From NCBI GenBank assembly GCA_028873595.1, contig JAPPOV010000037.1, positions 95,504 through 159,503 of the forward strand: a stretch of 64,000 bases of DNA. The letters run 5' to 3'. Of the stretch, positions 60,478 to 64,000 are shown in pieces. This DNA is from Gemmatimonadota bacterium (lineage in GTDB: Bacteria; Gemmatimonadota; Gemmatimonadetes; Longimicrobiales; Gaopeijiaceae). Below the pieces are notes generated by a model. The model was not told the DNA's origin. It searched no databases and saw nothing but the letters and a program-made list of their open reading frames with translations. Both the position numbers and the translations under genes were made by a program. How positions within the stretch are numbered: the stretch's first letter is position 1; each line of letters starts with the position of its first letter.

Positions 60478-63123
60478 ATGATGTTTGCCCCCACCGGTAT
60501 TCGAACCCGCGCACGCTCGAGCTTGCTTTGGGCGACCCTGGTACTCTTCGCTGCTCCCGCCACGGTTCGCGCACAGGAGATGGCGTCTGCTGGTGCCATC
60601 CCTTCACCCGAAGAGTTCTTCGGCCACGAGATGGGTGCGGATCGACAGCTCGCACGTTGGGACCGGCTTGTCGAGTACTACGAGCTCCTTGGTGAGGCGA
60701 GTGATCGAATCCTCGTCGAGGACGTTGGGCAGTCGACGCTTGGGAACCCCTTTCTCGTCATCTACGTGTCGTCGCCCGAGAACCTGGCGAACCGGGAAGA
60801 GATCCGGCGCATGAACGCCATTCTTTCGGACCCCCGAGGGCATACCGAGGCCCAGGTGGACGAGGCGGTCGAGAACGGCAAGGTCGTCTTCCTCCAGGGA
60901 TACGCGCTCCACTCCACGGAGGTCGCAGGAAGTCAGTCGGCAGCCGAAGTCATGTATCACTTCGCGACTCGGGATGACGACGAAATGGAACTCATCCTCG
61001 ACGAGACCTTCTCGATCATCGTCCCCGGGATGAACCCGGACGGCATCAACATTGTCACCGACTGGTACGACGAGTGGGTGGGGACGGAGTACGAAGCAGT
61101 CGGGCTGCCCGAGCTCTATCACCATTACATCGGTCACGACAACAACCGTGATGCATTCATGCAGAACACGGTCGAGTCGCAATACGTGGCGAGGCTCCTC
61201 TTCCGCGACTGGATTCCGCAGGCGTTCATTGACCACCACCAGATGGGTGCGTACACGGCCCGGATTTATGTGCCGCCGTACGCGGAGCCGATCCGCCCGG
61301 ACGGTGATCCCCTCGTTTGGCGCGAGATGGCGTGGTATGGGGCGCATATGGCGTACAAGATGGACGAGTACGAGCTCGAGGGGGCGATCGGGGCGGCGAT
61401 CTATTCGGGTTGGGGACACTTCGGCTTTCACTGGATCACGCCGTTTCACAACATCGCAGGCATGCTGACGGAGTCGGCGAGCGCCCGGTTGGCGACTCCG
61501 CTTTTCGTGCATCCAGATCAGCTACAGGGTTCGCGACAGCTTCCTGAATATGAGATGCAGACGACCTTCCCGAATCCGTGGGAGGGTGGCTGGTGGCGTG
61601 TGCGCGACATCGTCGATCGTCAGGTTGTCGCGACGTTCTCGCCGCTCGAGATCGCCGCCAAGAACCGTGAGATGGTTCTCCGGAATGCCTTCAACAAGGC
61701 GAGCCGACAGACGGCGCGTGGTGGGGAGGGAGAGACCAAGGCCTTCATCATTCCGGCTGAGCAGCACGACCCGCTCACCATGGAGAAGATGGTGAACAAG
61801 CTGTTCCTCCAGGGAATCACCATCGAGCGCGCGACCCGGCAGTTCGAGCACGAAGGGCGCGTGTACGGTGCGGGTAGCTACGTCGTATCTCTCGCGCAGC
61901 CGAAGCGCGGTGTCATTCGGTGGTTGCTCGGCAAGACGTATTACCCGGACAACACCTACACACGGGACCGAGACGGTAACCCGATCCGCCCGTATGACAT
62001 GACCACGGACAACATTTCGGAGTTCATGGGCGTCAGGGTCGACCCGGTCGCGTCTTCGGTCGTAGCCGCGTTGACCCCCGTCAGCGGTGAGACTGACTCG
62101 AGTGGAACGGTTTCAGAGGGTGCCGGTGGGTATGTGCTGGACGGCCGGCTGAATGATTCGTTCGAGGCCGTAAACCGGCTCTTCACGGCGGGTGCGTCCG
62201 TGAGTCGCGCGAGGGAGAATGGGAACGGCTTTCAGTTGGGTGACTTCCTGGTCGGCCCCGGAACGGACATGGCGGTCGCGCGGGACATCGCGGAGGAGAC
62301 GGGCGTCGACTTCATGCCTCTGTCCGCCGTTCCGGCCACGGGCACATATCCAATCGAACAGCAGCGTATCGGGCTGTTCCAGCGCTACTACGGTGGCAAC
62401 ATGGACGAGGGCTGGACTCGCTTCCTTCTCGAGGACTTCGAGTTCCCGTACACGACGATCAGGGACGAAGAGATCCTGCGTGGAGATCTGCATGAGCGTT
62501 GGGATGTGATCATTCTGCCGAACGACTCTCGCGACATGATGGTCGATGGCCGTACCGATCCGGCTGCCGCGCCTCCCGCGTACCGCAGTGGCTTCGGTGA
62601 GGCGGGTGCCGAGGCTCTCGACGCGTTCGTCGAACAGGGCGGTATGCTGGTCACCTTCTCTCAGGCGGGTGACTTTGCGCTCCAGGAGTTGGATGTGCCT
62701 GTTCGGAATCATGTAGCAGGCGTGTGGGGCAACGACTTCTGGGCGCCGGGCGCCACACTTCGAATCGAGGTCGACAACACCCATCCGCTCGCCTATGGGA
62801 TGCCTGACCGCGCACTTGCCACATTCCTGGCGGGAGGGCAGGTCTACGAGACGCGTTCCGGCGCGGAGAGCTCGAACGTTCATCGGCTCGCGACCTATCC
62901 CGAGCGCGACATCCTCGAGAGCGGATGGCTCCTGGGAGAACAGACGATTGCCGAGAAGGCTGCGATCGCGGTCGTGGACAAGGGCGAAGGAACGGTACTC
63001 ATGCTCGGCTTTCGGGCGCAGCATCGGGCGCAGACGCATGGGACCTACAAGCTGCTTTTCAACGCACTCATGCAGCAGCCGGCTGTGACGGGTGGCATGC
63101 CTGCAGCCGGAGGCGAAGGCTGA
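60478..63123 (+). CDS. secreted M14-family zinc carboxypeptidase with C-terminal amidotransferase-like domain
   Basis: An 881-residue exported M14 peptidase (signal about residues 12-32, ending TVRAQ). Zn ligands HxxE are in YALHSTEVAGSQSA (about residues 148-151) and the third His in FIDHHQMGAYTAR; PGMNPDGIN is also typical of M14. The region after about residue 430 includes KAFIIPAEQHDP. From about 660 (WDVIILPNDSRDM, then VEQGGMLVTFSQ and VLMLGFRAQHRAQTHG) there is a class I glutamine-amidotransferase-like domain. This long architecture is frequent in Gemmatimonadota and Bacteroidota and acts on secreted peptides. GGAG lies about eight bases before the first ATG. Confidence 0.9.
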   Translation: MMFAPTGIRTRARSSLLWATLVLFAAPATVRAQEMASAGAIPSPEEFFGHEMGADRQLARWDRLVEYYELLGEASDRILVEDVGQSTLGNPFLVIYVSSPENLANREEIRRMNAILSDPRGHTEAQVDEAVENGKVVFLQGYALHSTEVAGSQSAAEVMYHFATRDDDEMELILDETFSIIVPGMNPDGINIVTDWYDEWVGTEYEAVGLPELYHHYIGHDNNRDAFMQNTVESQYVARLLFRDWIPQAFIDHHQMGAYTARIYVPPYAEPIRPDGDPLVWREMAWYGAHMAYKMDEYELEGAIGAAIYSGWGHFGFHWITPFHNIAGMLTESASARLATPLFVHPDQLQGSRQLPEYEMQTTFPNPWEGGWWRVRDIVDRQVVATFSPLEIAAKNREMVLRNAFNKASRQTARGGEGETKAFIIPAEQHDPLTMEKMVNKLFLQGITIERATRQFEHEGRVYGAGSYVVSLAQPKRGVIRWLLGKTYYPDNTYTRDRDGNPIRPYDMTTDNISEFMGVRVDPVASSVVAALTPVSGETDSSGTVSEGAGGYVLDGRLNDSFEAVNRLFTAGASVSRARENGNGFQLGDFLVGPGTDMAVARDIAEETGVDFMPLSAVPATGTYPIEQQRIGLFQRYYGGNMDEGWTRFLLEDFEFPYTTIRDEEILRGDLHERWDVIILPNDSRDMMVDGRTDPAAAPPAYRSGFGEAGAEALDAFVEQGGMLVTFSQAGDFALQELDVPVRNHVAGVWGNDFWAPGATLRIEVDNTHPLAYGMPDRALATFLAGGQVYETRSGAESSNVHRLATYPERDILESGWLLGEQTIAEKAAIAVVDKGEGTVLMLGFRAQHRAQTHGTYKLLFNALMQQPAVTGGMPAAGGEG

Positions 63124-63160
63124 CCTGCATCGCATGGTGTATCGCCATGACGTGTACCTG

Positions 63161-63189
63161 CGGCCCGCCGGCGTATCGCTGGCGGGCCG
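63161..63189. terminator. bidirectional hairpin between convergent genes
   Basis: CGGCCCGCC (63161-63169) pairs with GGCGGGCCG (63181-63189); GCG and CGC can add three more pairs inside the loop. It stands between the convergent M14 and cyclophilin genes; TTGCCTT follows on the plus strand. Confidence 0.75.
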
Positions 63190-63232
63190 TTGCCTTAACG
63201 AGGTCGTGTGCGAGTCCCCGAGCTAGCGCGGA

Positions 63233-63919
63233 TCAGCCTTCGACCTGGACCGTAGCCCGAATGATCCGGGTCAGCTCGGGAAAGTCCGCGTCCAGATACT
63301 CGTTGCCTCGTGCCGCTGCCATGGCCTGATACGGACCGTCGCCTCTCGGAGGGCCGTCGCCGTACTCCGCGTAGAACGCATCGACCACGTCCATGCCTTC
63401 GATGACCTCGCCGAAGGGGGCGAACCCCTCGCCGTCCAGCGCCGCGTTGTCCTTGTAGCTGATGAAGACCTCGGTCGTCCGGCTATGGCGTCCGCCCTTT
63501 GCAAAGGCGACGCGCCCCCGTGCGTTGCTCTCGACCACGGGATCATCGACGAGGAACTCCGACTTCCACACCTGGTTCACGTACGGATTTCCATTCAGGC
63601 CGAACTGGGCCATGAACCCGTTGACGACACGGTAGACACGCGTGTCGTCGTAATACCCGGCTCGGACAAGGCTGTAGAAGCGGTCAGCACCGAGCGGAGC
63701 CCACCGGCGGTGAACGTCGATCACCACGGTGCCTGCACTGGTTTCGAGTGTGACCTGGAATTGTGCGGGCGCGGTCTCGGCATAGTTGCTTGCCCGCAGC
63801 AGCGGATCACGCCGCAACTCGGCGTCCGGGTCGGGGGGAGGTTCTTCGCCGGCGCATGCCAGCGTCCCAAGCATGGTGAGTGCGATGATGGGAAGGCGTG
63901 CGAAGGCGGTGCGAGGCAT
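63233..63919 (-). CDS. cyclophilin-type peptidyl-prolyl isomerase lipoprotein
   Basis: A 228-residue cyclophilin. I start it at the ATG at 63919 (GGAG nine bases upstream), which gives a signal peptide with lipobox LGTLAC. Active-site residues are standard: Arg, Phe and Gln in YRVVNGFMAQFGLNG; VAFAKGGRHSRTTEVFIS and FAPFGEVIEGMDVV complete the fold. Periplasmic folding catalyst. Paralogue of 57046-57681. The 81 bases from here to the window end hold no gene that I can see. Confidence 0.9.
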   Translation of the reverse strand: MPRTAFARLPIIALTMLGTLACAGEEPPPDPDAELRRDPLLRASNYAETAPAQFQVTLETSAGTVVIDVHRRWAPLGADRFYSLVRAGYYDDTRVYRVVNGFMAQFGLNGNPYVNQVWKSEFLVDDPVVESNARGRVAFAKGGRHSRTTEVFISYKDNAALDGEGFAPFGEVIEGMDVVDAFYAEYGDGPPRGDGPYQAMAAARGNEYLDADFPELTRIIRATVQVEG

Positions 63920-64000
63920 GCGGGAACTCCGGACGTGAATCAACGTCCCATCATCTGTGGTGTGTGCCCGGTGGCGTCAAGCGGCAGAGTTCGAAAGGAA

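Noticed and set aside
1..64000. CRISPR arrays, rRNA, tRNA, insertion sequences or prophage genes
   Set aside because: No regular repeat-spacer series, cloverleaf or rRNA-like stretch, transposase, integrase or phage structural gene was seen on either strand.

Overview
The window is a high-GC bacterial chromosome segment, densely coded on both strands. It has many start/stop overlaps (ATGA, GTGA, TGATG), frequent GTG and TTG starts, and an unusually large share of secreted proteins and lipoproteins. The mix of very large sortilin/BNR-repeat proteins, M14 peptidases, LVIVD-repeat protein, DUF3500, lipoprotein cyclophilins, lipoprotein DinB and barrel-less carboxypeptidase-regulatory/plug proteins is typical of Gemmatimonadota, possibly marine. 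That placement is an inference from gene content. No rRNA, tRNA, CRISPR array, IS element or phage module was seen.

Layout. 1-4678: operon with the end of a GMC oxidoreductase, its gluconate-dehydrogenase-3-type partner, an MFS carrier, a Gfo/Idh/MocA oxidoreductase and a sugar isomerase/epimerase, probably for oxidised (3-keto) sugars. 4702-5950: a CarH-like B12/light-responsive MerR regulator with a near-leaderless promoter, divergent from a fasciclin-domain remnant. 6020-8797: multicopper oxidase operon. 9496-20567: secreted beta-propeller proteins, a glycosylasparaginase, an amidase and DUF418. 21413-31336: tryptophan-to-anthranilate-to-CoA-thioester catabolic cluster. 31361-33737: MOSC, cupin and M24 peptidase operon. 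34318-41535: second giant BNR protein, MBL hydrolase, deacetylase, plug-like protein, PhzF. 41610-49806: YfcE phosphoesterase, a peroxiredoxin-like gene with in-frame UGA, a D-aminoacylase lipoprotein, a second glycosylasparaginase, secreted SurE and an ArsC/Spx-like gene with in-frame UGA. 49841-63919: serine hydrolase, DUF3500, Tat-exported epimerase, NTT-like carrier, secreted creatininase homologue, two cyclophilin lipoproteins, cold-shock gene, DinB, homocysteine methyltransferase, DksA-like protein, M14 peptidase.

Two results stand out. First, two thiol-redox genes 7 kb apart (42154-42798 and 49456-49806) each carry a UGA exactly where the catalytic Cys belongs (UxxC), and each is followed at bacterial SECIS distance by a hairpin with G in its apical loop. 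I read both as selenoproteins, so the host should have SelA/SelB/SelD and tRNA-Sec elsewhere. Second, the 21-31 kb cluster joins tryptophan 2,3-dioxygenase and kynureninase to the aerobic 2-aminobenzoyl-CoA route (CoA ligase, fused flavin monooxygenase/old-yellow-enzyme reductase, beta-oxidation enzymes). It contains no recognisable KynB; a creatininase-family hydrolase leading the operon is a candidate replacement formamidase. A Rid protein lacking the usual substrate-carboxylate Arg is a candidate deaminase for the CoA-bound enamine.
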